Source: Yinghuangia aomiensis (GTDB taxonomy: Bacteria > Actinomycetota > Actinomycetes > Streptomycetales > Streptomycetaceae). Taken from it: 64,000 bases of DNA. Every line of letters begins with the position of its first letter. Positions within the stretch are counted from its first letter, which is position 1. Shown here piece by piece: positions 44,512 through 52,547 of the stretch. The translations under genes were made by a program, and so were the position numbers. The notes beneath the pieces were generated by a model. It ran no database searches. It saw nothing but the letters and a program-made list of their open reading frames with translations, and was not told the origin of the DNA. Location of the stretch: NCBI RefSeq assembly GCF_039542225.1, contig NZ_BAABHS010000001.1, positions 1 to 64,000 of the forward strand, given 5' to 3'.

Positions 44512-46022
44512 CCACGTCGGTCGAGGCGACGGCGCGACCGGCGGCGCGGGAGACGTTCGCGTCGTTGAACCCCGCCACCGGGGAGGAGATCGGCCGCTAT
44601 CCGGTGGACGGGCCCGAGGAGGTCGCCGCCGCGGTGGCGCGGGCGCGCACCGGCGCCGCGTGGTGGGCGGGGCTGACGCCCGGCGAGCGGAAGCGGCGGC
44701 TCGGTGCGTGGGCCGCGCTGATCGCCCGCGAACGGCACGAGCTGTGTGCGCTGATCCACGAGGAGAACGGCAAGCCGAAGGACGACGCGTTCCTCGAACT
44801 GCTGCTGTCCCTGGAGCACCTGAAGTGGGCCGCGGCCCATGCCGGCCGCGTGCTCAAGCGGCGGCGGGTCGCGAGCGGTCTGGCGATGGCGAACCAGACC
44901 GCGACGCTGGAGTACCGGCCGTTGGGCGTGGTCGGCGTCGTCGGCCCGTGGAACTACCCGATGTTCACGCCGATGGGCTCCATCGGGTACGCGCTGGCCG
45001 CGGGCAACGCGGTGGTGTTCAAGCCGAGCGAGTTCACCCCGGGGGTCGGGGTGTGGCTGGCGGACGCGTTCGCGCGGGCGAACCCGGATGCCACCAGCGG
45101 GGTCTTCCAGGTGGTGACCGGCCTGGGCGTGACCGGCGCAGCGTTGTGCACGTCGGGTGTGGACAAGCTCGCGTTCACCGGGTCGGCGCGCACCGGGCGC
45201 AAGGTGATGGCCGCGTGTGCGGAGACCCTGACGCCGGTGTTGATGGAGTGCGGCGGCAAGGACGCGCTGATCGTCGCCGAGGGCGCCGACATCAAGGCGG
45301 CCGCCGAAGGCGCGCTGTGGGGCGCGATGGCCAACGCCGGACAGACGTGTGTCGGCATCGAGCGGGTATACGTGGTCCGCGGGCTCGAATCCGCCTTCCT
45401 GGACGAACTCAAGGCCGGGATCGCCGAGTTGAAGACCGGGGTGGACGAGCCGGAGCGCTCCTACGGGCCGATGACGATGCCTGCGCAGGTGGACGTCGTC
45501 CGCCGGCACATCGAGGACGCGATCGCCAAGGGCGCCACCGCGGTCATCGGCGGTGCCGACGCGGTACGGGAGCCGTTCATCGCACCGGTCGTGCTGGTGG
45601 ACGCGCCGGAGGACAGCGCGGCGGTCCGCGAGGAGACGTTCGGCCCCACGGTGACCGTCCGCACGGTCGAGGACGTCGACGAGGCGGTCAAACTGGCGAA
45701 CGCGACGGGCTACGGCCTCGCCGCGTCCGTGTACGCGGGCCCCACCCGCCGCGGCACCGAGATCGCCCGCCGTCTGCGCACCGGCATGGTGTCGGTGAAC
45801 GCGGTGATCGCCTTCGCCGGAATCCCCTCCCTGCCGTTCGGCGGCGTGGGCGAGAGCGGCTTCGGGCGCATCCACGGCGAGGACGGCCTGCGCGAGTTCG
45901 CCCGCGCGCAGTCGGTCACCCACAAGCGCTTCGCGACGCCGATGGACCCGGCGACGTTCCGGCGCACGGCGAAGACGATGGGGATGCTGGACCGGTATGT
46001 GGGGCTGCGGTTCCGGAAATGA
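44508..46022 (+). CDS. NAD(P)-dependent aldehyde dehydrogenase
   Basis: 504 residues, ALDH superfamily. Oxidises an aldehyde to the acid: catalytic Cys281 (NAGQTCVGIER) and general-base Glu247 (LMECGGKDALI), cofactor motif FTGSARTGRKV, and PWNYPMFTPMGSIGYALAAGNAVV typical of the succinate-semialdehyde/benzaldehyde-like subgroup. ATG 44508 overlaps the acyl-CoA synthetase stop (ATGA), so the two are coupled. Together they could turn an aldehyde into an acyl-CoA. Confidence 0.92.
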   Translation: MTTSVEATARPAARETFASLNPATGEEIGRYPVDGPEEVAAAVARARTGAAWWAGLTPGERKRRLGAWAALIARERHELCALIHEENGKPKDDAFLELLLSLEHLKWAAAHAGRVLKRRRVASGLAMANQTATLEYRPLGVVGVVGPWNYPMFTPMGSIGYALAAGNAVVFKPSEFTPGVGVWLADAFARANPDATSGVFQVVTGLGVTGAALCTSGVDKLAFTGSARTGRKVMAACAETLTPVLMECGGKDALIVAEGADIKAAAEGALWGAMANAGQTCVGIERVYVVRGLESAFLDELKAGIAELKTGVDEPERSYGPMTMPAQVDVVRRHIEDAIAKGATAVIGGADAVREPFIAPVVLVDAPEDSAAVREETFGPTVTVRTVEDVDEAVKLANATGYGLAASVYAGPTRRGTEIARRLRTGMVSVNAVIAFAGIPSLPFGGVGESGFGRIHGEDGLREFARAQSVTHKRFATPMDPATFRRTAKTMGMLDRYVGLRFRK

Positions 46023-46180
46023 TGCGGGGGTTGCGGCGCGGGTGCGGCGGGGGTCCGGGGCGGGCTGACCGTCGGGGGCTCGGCGTTCGTGCACGAGTGG
46101 GCCTTGCGCCAGGGTGATTCCGCGGCGACCGGGTGGAAAACGGGTGCGTGCCCGGACCGGTCGTCGGCGACACTCGGCGC

Positions 46181-47005
46181 ATGACCGAGAACCCGCCCGA
46201 GCCGACGCCGCCGAACCGCGACCTGTGGGATGCCCGCGCCCTCGCGCACGGCACGACGGCCAACGACCGCTTCTACGACGTCGACGCGTTCCTCGCCGGC
46301 CGCCAGACCCTCTACCGCACCGAACGCGAGCTGGCCGGAGACGTCGCCGGCCGGGACCTGCTGCACCTGCAGTGCCACTTCGGCATGGACACCCTCAACT
46401 GGGCCCGGCTCGGCGCCACCGTCACCGGCGTCGACTTCTCGCCGAACGCCGTTGCCCGGGCCCGCGACCTGGCGGAGCGGGCCGGGCTGGCGGCGGACTT
46501 CGTGGAGGCCGATACGCAGGCGCTGCCCGCGTCGCTGTACGGGCGCTTCGACATCGTGGTGGCCACCTACGGGGTGCTGTGCTGGATCCGCGACCTGGGC
46601 GCCTGGATGCGCGGCGCGGCGGGGGCGCTGCGGCCGGGCGGGCGCCTGGTGCTGGTCGACGTGCACCCGCTGTACCAGGTCTTCGCGTCCCGGGAGCCGC
46701 TGGTGGCGGACTGGCCGTACGGCGGCGGCGCGGAGCAACGCGAGCTGTCGACCACGACCTACGCCGACCCGGACGTGGCGATGGAGCCGCACGAAGCCGT
46801 CGAGTTTCCGTACTCGCTCGGCGAGGTCGTGACGGCGGCGGTGGACGCGGGCCTCGCGATCGAGGACCTCGCCGAACTCGTCGAGGCGGAGTTGGACCCG
46901 CGGGGGCTGCTCCCGGCGCCGGTCGACGGGCTGTACCGGTTCCCGCTGGGGGAGACGCAGCTGCCTTTCCTGTACGCGCTGCGGGCCCGGCGACCGGAGG
47001 CGTGA
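46181..47005 (+). CDS. Class I SAM-dependent methyltransferase
   Basis: 274 residues. The SAM-binding Rossmann core opens with DLLHLQCHFGMDTLNWARLG and the acidic end of strand 2 is VTGVDFS; motif III is LRPGGRLVLVDVHPLY. No target-recognition domain is seen, so it is probably a small-molecule methyltransferase. ATG 46181 gives MTENPPEPTPP; its Shine-Dalgarno sequence is weak. It is convergent with the LRR protein gene, three bases away. Confidence 0.83.
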   Translation: MTENPPEPTPPNRDLWDARALAHGTTANDRFYDVDAFLAGRQTLYRTERELAGDVAGRDLLHLQCHFGMDTLNWARLGATVTGVDFSPNAVARARDLAERAGLAADFVEADTQALPASLYGRFDIVVATYGVLCWIRDLGAWMRGAAGALRPGGRLVLVDVHPLYQVFASREPLVADWPYGGGAEQRELSTTTYADPDVAMEPHEAVEFPYSLGEVVTAAVDAGLAIEDLAELVEAELDPRGLLPAPVDGLYRFPLGETQLPFLYALRARRPEA

Positions 47006-47008
47006 GCC

Positions 47009-47812
47009 CTACCTGCGGGGCGGCTGGACCACGTCCGGTCCGCCGGTGTGCGGCTCTTGGACGTAGCCGTCGGTCGGCGTCGGCAGCGCGTCGACGCATG
47101 CCGCCGAGCAGGCGTTGACGAGCAGTGGGAGGACGTCGGCGCCGGAGGTGCGGAGGGATATCCACACCTGGCGGAGCGCGGTGCCGTCCACCGGCCCGTC
47201 GCAGACGCTGCAGCTGCGGATCTCGGTGGCGCCGCGGATGGCGGGGTCCGTCCCGGGAAGGCCGGTGGCGGCGTCCCCCGGCGCGGGCAGGGTCGGGAAG
47301 GGCGGCCGGGTCTTGTAGTTGCCGTAGAGCGCACGGGTGCTCACCGTGCTGCGGCGCAGGGCAGGGCACCGGGTGATCTCGTACGGGAACCAGTGCAGGC
47401 GGTAGGACGTGTAGGGCGTGAACTCTTCAAGGCTGCGCATCGCGCCGATCTCGGGTGGGATGCGGACCAGGTTGCTGCGGTACAGCACGAGGTGCTTCAC
47501 CGCGGTGAGCTTGGCGATGCTCGCGGGCAGCGTGACGATCTGACGGCGCTGCTCGACGGTGAGATCGACGAGCGGCTTGAATTCCTCGCGGCCGTCTTCG
47601 GCGGCTTCGTCGACGAGTTCGAGCAGGCGCAGCCAGCCGGGGGCGGCGCTGTCCTGGAGTTCGCGGTGGAAATGCGGCACACGCGCCGCCGGGCCGCGGG
47701 CGCGGTATCCGCGAACGCAGTTGCAGACGTCCTGCGGAGCGGTGTCGGCGCCGGGGCCGGCGGCGTCAGCCCAGCGATTGGCGAACATCCGAGGCTGCGT
47801 GTTGTCGGTCAT
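47009..47812 (-). CDS. Leucine-rich-repeat protein with C-terminal Cys pairs
   Basis: 267 residues. The central part has two or three LRR units (IVTLPASIAKLTAVKHLVLY, RIPPEIGAMRSLEEFTPYTS, FPYEITRCPALRRSTVSTR). The C-terminal part has a CSVCDG motif and an ACSAAC motif, which could bind a metal. The N-terminal region has CNCVRG. Similar LRR proteins occur in streptomycetes without assigned function. No signal peptide is visible, so it is probably cytoplasmic. Confidence 0.75.
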   Translation of the reverse strand: MTDNTQPRMFANRWADAAGPGADTAPQDVCNCVRGYRARGPAARVPHFHRELQDSAAPGWLRLLELVDEAAEDGREEFKPLVDLTVEQRRQIVTLPASIAKLTAVKHLVLYRSNLVRIPPEIGAMRSLEEFTPYTSYRLHWFPYEITRCPALRRSTVSTRALYGNYKTRPPFPTLPAPGDAATGLPGTDPAIRGATEIRSCSVCDGPVDGTALRQVWISLRTSGADVLPLLVNACSAACVDALPTPTDGYVQEPHTGGPDVVQPPRR

Positions 47813-48006
47813 GCGGCCACGGTATTCCGGGGATTTCCGTGCCGTGTCGCTGTGCCGATCGGTCCTCGGGCGTCGCGGTGGCGCGGGTATTCAGCCATAT
47901 CGCGCCAGGAGGCGGGCGCCGGCCGTTCCGGTTGAGAACGTGGCGTTCGATCGCCCCGTCATGCCGTCGTGGCCAAGGGCGGGCATGCCTCTCGGAGGGG
48001 TGGGAG

Positions 48007-49404
48007 ATGACTGGACGCGCGAGACGGCGCGTGGCGGGGCGCGGCGCGGGTGTCGCCGCGATGGCGGTGACGTTTGCCGCGGTTTCGACGGGGTTCGGCG
48101 CGAACGCGGGTGCGGTGGAAGCCCGTGCCACGCTCACCGCCGATGTGGCGTTGAGCGTCGCCAAGGGCAAGGCGCAGAGCGAGAAGGGTGTGGACTCCAC
48201 GACCCTGACCTACACGCTCAGCAACAAGGGACCGGGGGACGCACCCGACGGCAAGGTCCATGTGACCTTGGCGAAGGGCGCCGCTTTCGGGAGCCTTCCC
48301 AAGGAGTGCCGCCACGACCTCGACGCGGTGACGTGCGGCCTCGGCACGATCGCCAAGGGCAAGTCGAAGACCGTGGCGCTGACGGTGAAGTTGACCGGGA
48401 CGCGGCACGAGATCGAGGGCGTGGGGTCGGGGGCGGTCGACATCGACCCCGATCTGCGCAACAACGTGGCGAATGCGACGTGGGATTCCCAGGCGGAGGA
48501 CCCGAAGCCGGGTTCCTCGCCGAGCAAGCCGGAGTCCAAGCCGAGTACGAAGCCCAGCGCGAAGCCGAGCCCGAGTACGTCGGCTTCGGCCAAGCCGAAG
48601 CCGAAGTGCAGCCCGGCGAAGATCGAGTACTCGAAGGACGGCGGGAAGACCTGGACCCGCTCCGGTCTGATCGGCGGCTTCTACGGCAAGATCCAGGTGC
48701 GGCTGGTCGACAAGAGCAAGGTCGAGAAGAACTGCCAGTACAAGGTGTCGCTCGCCTCGTACAGCGCGGACGGCCCGACCTGGAAGACGTCCGGCACGCA
48801 GCGCTACATCGGCAAGGACACGGTGACGCTGACGGCCAAGAAGCCGTCGGCGACGCTGGACATCAAGAAGTACCTGCCGCCGTGCTACGGGCAGATCGAC
48901 CTCTACGGCGGCGGTGACAAGTTCACCGGCGCGAAGACGCCGCACTACCCGGACAAGAAGTACCCGACGAACATGATCGCCGGCTGGAACGGCGGCAAGG
49001 CGTGCGCGCCGAAGCCGCCGTCGTCGAGCCCGACGCCGTCGAAGTCGCCGTCGACGTCGCCCAAGCCGTCACCTTCGGTGTCGGCGTCGCCGTCCCCGTC
49101 GGCGTCGGAGTCTCCCTCGGCTTCGCCGTCGCCTTCGGTTTCGGAGAGCCCGTCGGCGACGCCGTCCGAGGTGCCGTCGACCCCGCCGGCGTCGCAGCCG
49201 CCGGTGCAGCAGCCACCCGCTGAGGTCCCGGTGGTCGCACAGCCGGACGACCAGCAGCCGGTCGCCGCCGAACCGGTGGTGGAAGGCAGCCTGCCGAAGA
49301 CGGGCGCGAGCCGGATCCCGTACCTGATCGCGCTGGGCGTGTTCACGGTGCTGCTGGGCGCGCTCGCGGTGTGGTGGACGCGGCAGAGGCCGCAGCAGAT
49401 GTAG
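48007..49404 (+). CDS. LPXTG-anchored surface protein
   Basis: 465 residues. Signal peptide (about 1-37), a DUF11-like beta domain (TLTADVALSVAKGK, LTYTLSNKGPGDAPDG), a Lys/Pro/Ser linker, a second unknown domain with four Cys (about 190-320), a long Ser/Pro repeat stalk, then LPKTG, a hydrophobic helix and a short basic tail RQRPQQM: a standard sortase sorting signal. It should be covalently attached to peptidoglycan. GGAGGGG lies upstream of ATG 48007. No sortase gene is in the window. Confidence 0.87.
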   Translation: MTGRARRRVAGRGAGVAAMAVTFAAVSTGFGANAGAVEARATLTADVALSVAKGKAQSEKGVDSTTLTYTLSNKGPGDAPDGKVHVTLAKGAAFGSLPKECRHDLDAVTCGLGTIAKGKSKTVALTVKLTGTRHEIEGVGSGAVDIDPDLRNNVANATWDSQAEDPKPGSSPSKPESKPSTKPSAKPSPSTSASAKPKPKCSPAKIEYSKDGGKTWTRSGLIGGFYGKIQVRLVDKSKVEKNCQYKVSLASYSADGPTWKTSGTQRYIGKDTVTLTAKKPSATLDIKKYLPPCYGQIDLYGGGDKFTGAKTPHYPDKKYPTNMIAGWNGGKACAPKPPSSSPTPSKSPSTSPKPSPSVSASPSPSASESPSASPSPSVSESPSATPSEVPSTPPASQPPVQQPPAEVPVVAQPDDQQPVAAEPVVEGSLPKTGASRIPYLIALGVFTVLLGALAVWWTRQRPQQM

Positions 49405-49417
49405 CCGTTGACCCGAG

Positions 49418-49448
49418 AGCCGCCCGGTGCGTTATGCGCCGGGCGGCT
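49418..49448. terminator. Terminator after the LPXTG gene
   Basis: Arms AGCCGCCCGGTGC and GCGCCGGGCGGCT with one G-T pair and a GTTAT loop, followed by TTTTGGTTTT. It overlaps the end of the converging HATPase gene. Confidence 0.8.
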
Positions 49449-49842
49449 TTTGGTTTTCCGGGGCGGAGAGTTCGGCCCAGACGGTCTTGCCGGGGGCGCT
49501 GTCGTGGCAGCCCCAGCGGGTGGCGAGCGCTTCGACGATGAGTAAGCCGCGGCTGGATTCGGTGCCGGGGGTGGGAGCTGCTTTGACGGGGAGCTGCGCG
49601 CTGCCGTCGGTGACTTCGACTCGGAGGGTGTGGTCGGCGCCGGTGGTGAGGCGGAGGTGGAAGTCGTCGCCGGACGTGTGGCGGATGGCGTTGGTGGCGA
49701 GTTCGCTGGTGATGAGGGAGAGGGTCTCGCTGGTCACGCCGCCGAAGGGGTAGCCCCACTTTTCGAGCTGATCGGCGACGAGGTGACGGGCGAGGCGCGC
49801 GCCGCGAGGGGTGAGGGTGAAGCGCATGGAGAAGTCGGTCAT
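49432..49842 (-). CDS. HATPase-type ATP-binding protein (RsbW/AbaA-orfA-like)
   Basis: 136 residues, a single GHKL ATPase domain of the anti-sigma-factor kinase type. N box ELATNAIRHT, G1 box VEVTDGSAQLP, G2 box ESSRGLLIVEALATRWG. Proteins like this sit beside WhiJ-type XRE regulators and DUF397 proteins in streptomycete developmental loci, as here. ATG 49842 has no Shine-Dalgarno sequence on its strand. Whether it phosphorylates a STAS partner is unknown. Confidence 0.88.
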   Translation of the reverse strand: MTDFSMRFTLTPRGARLARHLVADQLEKWGYPFGGVTSETLSLITSELATNAIRHTSGDDFHLRLTTGADHTLRVEVTDGSAQLPVKAAPTPGTESSRGLLIVEALATRWGCHDSAPGKTVWAELSAPENQKPPGA

Positions 49843-49903
49843 GGGAGGAGATTGGCGGGATTGGGGTGGCTGGAACTAGCTGTGATGCGGGTACGGAGGG
49901 CGC

Positions 49904-49934
49904 TTTGTACACGCGGCGGCTGGGTTTGTACACG
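49904..49934. promoter_or_regulatory. Direct repeat TTTGTACACG, 21 bp apart
   Basis: Identical 10-mers at 49904-49913 and 49925-49934, two helical turns apart, between the divergent HATPase and XRE genes. They probably bind a regulator on one face of the DNA. Confidence 0.5.
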
Positions 49935-49980
49935 GCTGACAGGAGCGAGATTTCGCCAACCGACCATGCGGGGGTAGTTG

Positions 49981-50010
49981 CACGTCGTAGCGTGACGGAA
50001 ACACGACGTG
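49981..50010. promoter_or_regulatory. Inverted repeat just before the XRE gene
   Basis: CACGTCGT (49981-49988) and ACGACGTG (50003-50010), perfect arms with 14 bases between, ending 13 bases before ATG 50024. A likely autoregulatory operator. Confidence 0.5.
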
Positions 50011-50023
50011 ATCGGGGGTTCTG

Positions 50024-50836
50024 ATGGCGGATCAGGATGACGGAGTTCGGTTCCTGCGGTCATTCGGGCGGCAGCTGCGGATCCTGCGAGAGGCGGCGGG
50101 GCTTTCGCGTGCGGAACTGGGCGCGCGGCTCGGGTACGGAGAGGACCAGATCACCTCAATCGAGTTGGGCCGGCGGATCGCCAGGCCTGAGGCCATTGAT
50201 CGGGCAGATGAAGTGCTCAACACCGGCGGGTTGTTGGGTGTGATGAAGGAGGAGGTTGAGCAGGCGCGCTATCCGGCGTTCTTCCGTGACGCGGCGCGGC
50301 TTGAGGGCGATGCAGTGGAACGGTGTTGCTACGCCGTGCACGTCGTGGACGGATTGCTGCAGACCGAGGGTTACGTCCGGGCGCTGCTGCGTATGCGGAG
50401 GCCTGTGCTGGCGGAGGAAACCATCGAGCAGCGAGTTGCTGCGCGGCTCGACAGGCAGAAGGTGCTCACCAAGACCCCATTGCCCTTGTTCAGTTTCGTG
50501 CTGGAGGAATCGGTGCTGCGTCGTCGGCTTGGCGGAGCAGCGGTGTTGCGGGATCAACTGCGGCAGATCGTGGAAGTCGGGCGCTTGCGCAATGTCGAGG
50601 TGCAGGTCATGCCGCTGGATCGCGAGGACAACGCGGGCGTGGATGGGGAATTCCTGCTCATCACGCGCAATGGTGGGCAGCACGTGGGGTATGTGGAAGC
50701 GCAGGGGCGGAGCGTGCTTGTGAACAGGCGGGAAGAGACGGCTGCACTCGCTGCCCGCTACGGGATCATCCGAGCACAGGCGCTGACTCCGCACGAGTCG
50801 CTTGCGTTCATCGAATCACTGATGGGAGACCTGTGA
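50024..50836 (+). CDS. XRE-family regulator with DUF5753 domain (WhiJ-like)
   Basis: 270 residues. N-terminal helix-turn-helix (LRILREAAGLSRAELGARLG, EDQITSIELGRR, about 16-60) and a C-terminal DUF5753 domain (about 85-265; YAVHVVDGLLQTEGYVRALL, LDRQKVL, YVEAQG). This is the WhiJ/AbaA-type regulator found in many paralogous sets in streptomycetes, where it pairs with a small DUF397 protein that modulates DNA binding. It is coupled to the DUF397 gene by a GTGA overlap. CGGGGG lies upstream of ATG. Confidence 0.92.
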   Translation: MADQDDGVRFLRSFGRQLRILREAAGLSRAELGARLGYGEDQITSIELGRRIARPEAIDRADEVLNTGGLLGVMKEEVEQARYPAFFRDAARLEGDAVERCCYAVHVVDGLLQTEGYVRALLRMRRPVLAEETIEQRVAARLDRQKVLTKTPLPLFSFVLEESVLRRRLGGAAVLRDQLRQIVEVGRLRNVEVQVMPLDREDNAGVDGEFLLITRNGGQHVGYVEAQGRSVLVNRREETAALAARYGIIRAQALTPHESLAFIESLMGDL

Positions 50837-51081
50837 ACCGCAACATGCTCAGGTGGGTCAAGAGCAGCTACAGCGGTGCCGAGGGTGGCAACTGCGTAGA
50901 AATCGCTTGGCGCAAAGCTACTTACAGCAGCGAAGAAGGCGGCGAATGCGTCGAGGTCGCGCTGACCGATCCGAGCGTCCTCGTCCGTGACTCCAAGATC
51001 GCCGGCAGCCCCATCGTTCCCCTCACCTCCTCCGCCTGGTCCTCCTTCCTCACCCTCGCCTTGTCGCCATCCGGTAAGTGA
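50833..51081 (+). CDS. DUF397 protein with duplicated N-terminal motif
   Basis: 82 residues. Small partner of the preceding WhiJ-like regulator. The family motif WxKSSYSGxxGGNCVEVA occurs twice: WVKSSYSGAEGGNCVEIAW then WRKATYSSEEGGECVEVAL, followed by the usual VLVRDSK and FSxxAW-type end (TSSAWSSFL). GTG 50833 overlaps the regulator's stop. The last 32 bases overlap the 3' end of the converging monooxygenase gene. Confidence 0.9.
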   Translation: MNRNMLRWVKSSYSGAEGGNCVEIAWRKATYSSEEGGECVEVALTDPSVLVRDSKIAGSPIVPLTSSAWSSFLTLALSPSGK

Positions 51082-52525
51082 GCGTTCGGCGCGGCCAGTT
51101 CGTCGTGACCTTCCCGTCCGCGGTCTTGTACCAGCTGGTGCAGTCCGCCGCGAATGCCGTGTCCTGCAACGCCGCTTCCACCTGCGACTGCTGGGCGTCG
51201 AACTGGCCCTGCGTGACCTCGTGCGTGCCGCCTCGCAACACCCGCTTCAGCACGAACTCCACCTGCGACTCGATCATGTAGATGATCGAGTTGTGGCCCA
51301 GGTTGGTGCCCGGTCCGTAGAGCATGAAGAAGTTCGGGAAAGCCGGGACCGTCAACCCCAGATACGCCGCCGCGCCGTCCTTCCACACGTCGTGCAGGCG
51401 CGCGCCGTCCCGTCCGGTGATCTCCATCGGGCGCAGGAACTCCGTGGCCAGGAAGCCCGTCCCGTAGATGATCGTGTCGATGGGGCGATGGGTGCCGTCC
51501 GCCGTGTCGATGCCGGTGCGGATGATCCTGGAGATCGGGTCGGTGACCAGCTCGACGTTCTCCCGCGCAAGCGTCGGGTACCAGTCGTCCGAGATCAGGA
51601 TCCGCTTGCAGCCGATCGGAAATCCGGGCGTCAGGCGCGCCCGCAGGGCCGGGTTCGGGATCTGGGACCTCAGGTGGCGCTTCGCCATGAACTCGACGAG
51701 CTTGCCGCGGCGGCGGCCGCGGATTGCCCAGTACAGGGCCGTCTCGGCGCGCAGGTAGATCGCGCCGCGCAAGCCCAGACGCGCCGGGGGTACTTTGGAC
51801 AGCAACGTCAGGGCCAGACGGCCGTATTCGCGGTCCGGTTTGGGGATCACCCAGTTCGCCGAGCGCTGGAATACGTAGAGCCGCCCCGCCTGCTTGGCCA
51901 CCTCCGGGACGAACTGCACGGCGCTCGGGCCGGTGCCGATCACCGCAACCCGGCGGCCGGTCAAGTCGTGGTCGTGGCGCCACTCCGCGGAATGGAACGA
52001 CGTACCCAGGAACTGGTGGCGGCCCGGCACCTCCGGGTAGCGCGGGCGGTTGAGCTGGCCCACGCCGGTGACCAGGAACTGCGCCGATTCCTCCGTACCG
52101 TCCGACAGCGAGATGTGCCAGAGACCCGCCGCGGCGTCGTAGCGGGCGGCGGTCACCTCCGTGCGGAAACGTAGGTTGCGGGCCAGGTCGAAGCGGGCCG
52201 CGCAGGCGTGGAGATAGTCCAGGATCTCGCCTTGCAGCGGAAACGAGCGCGACCAATGGCCGTTCTGGGCGAAGGAGTAGGAGTACAGGACGCTGGGGAC
52301 GTCGCAGCCCGCGCCGGGATAGGTGTTGTCGCGCCAGACGCCACCCAGGTCGTCGGCCTTCTCGTACACCACGAAGTCGTCGATCCCCGCGCGCCGCAGG
52401 CGGATGGCCATGCACAGTCCGGCGAAACCGGCGCCGATGATGGCCACCCGCCGCACATCGGGCCCGGGAGGGACAACGTCTTTCGGTCCTTGCTTACCTG
52501 GCACGACCCGGTACCCCTCCGTCAC
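51050..52525 (-). CDS. Flavin-binding Baeyer-Villiger-type monooxygenase
   Basis: 491 residues, FAD- and NADPH-dependent. The FAD Rossmann motif is GAGFAGLCMA (about residue 31), the NADPH motif GTGPSAVQF, and between them lies the fingerprint FLGTSFHSAEW (FxGxxxHxxxW). The active-site-type DNTYPGAGCDVPS segment is present. Likely oxidises ketones to esters or lactones; substrate unknown. GTG 52525 has AGGGGGC upstream. Only 22 bases separate it from the upstream FAD oxidoreductase gene, so the two form an operon. Confidence 0.88.
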   Translation of the reverse strand: MTEGYRVVPGKQGPKDVVPPGPDVRRVAIIGAGFAGLCMAIRLRRAGIDDFVVYEKADDLGGVWRDNTYPGAGCDVPSVLYSYSFAQNGHWSRSFPLQGEILDYLHACAARFDLARNLRFRTEVTAARYDAAAGLWHISLSDGTEESAQFLVTGVGQLNRPRYPEVPGRHQFLGTSFHSAEWRHDHDLTGRRVAVIGTGPSAVQFVPEVAKQAGRLYVFQRSANWVIPKPDREYGRLALTLLSKVPPARLGLRGAIYLRAETALYWAIRGRRRGKLVEFMAKRHLRSQIPNPALRARLTPGFPIGCKRILISDDWYPTLARENVELVTDPISRIIRTGIDTADGTHRPIDTIIYGTGFLATEFLRPMEITGRDGARLHDVWKDGAAAYLGLTVPAFPNFFMLYGPGTNLGHNSIIYMIESQVEFVLKRVLRGGTHEVTQGQFDAQQSQVEAALQDTAFAADCTSWYKTADGKVTTNWPRRTLTYRMATRRG

Positions 52526-52547
52526 GGCACGCCCCCTGCCGGGCGTA

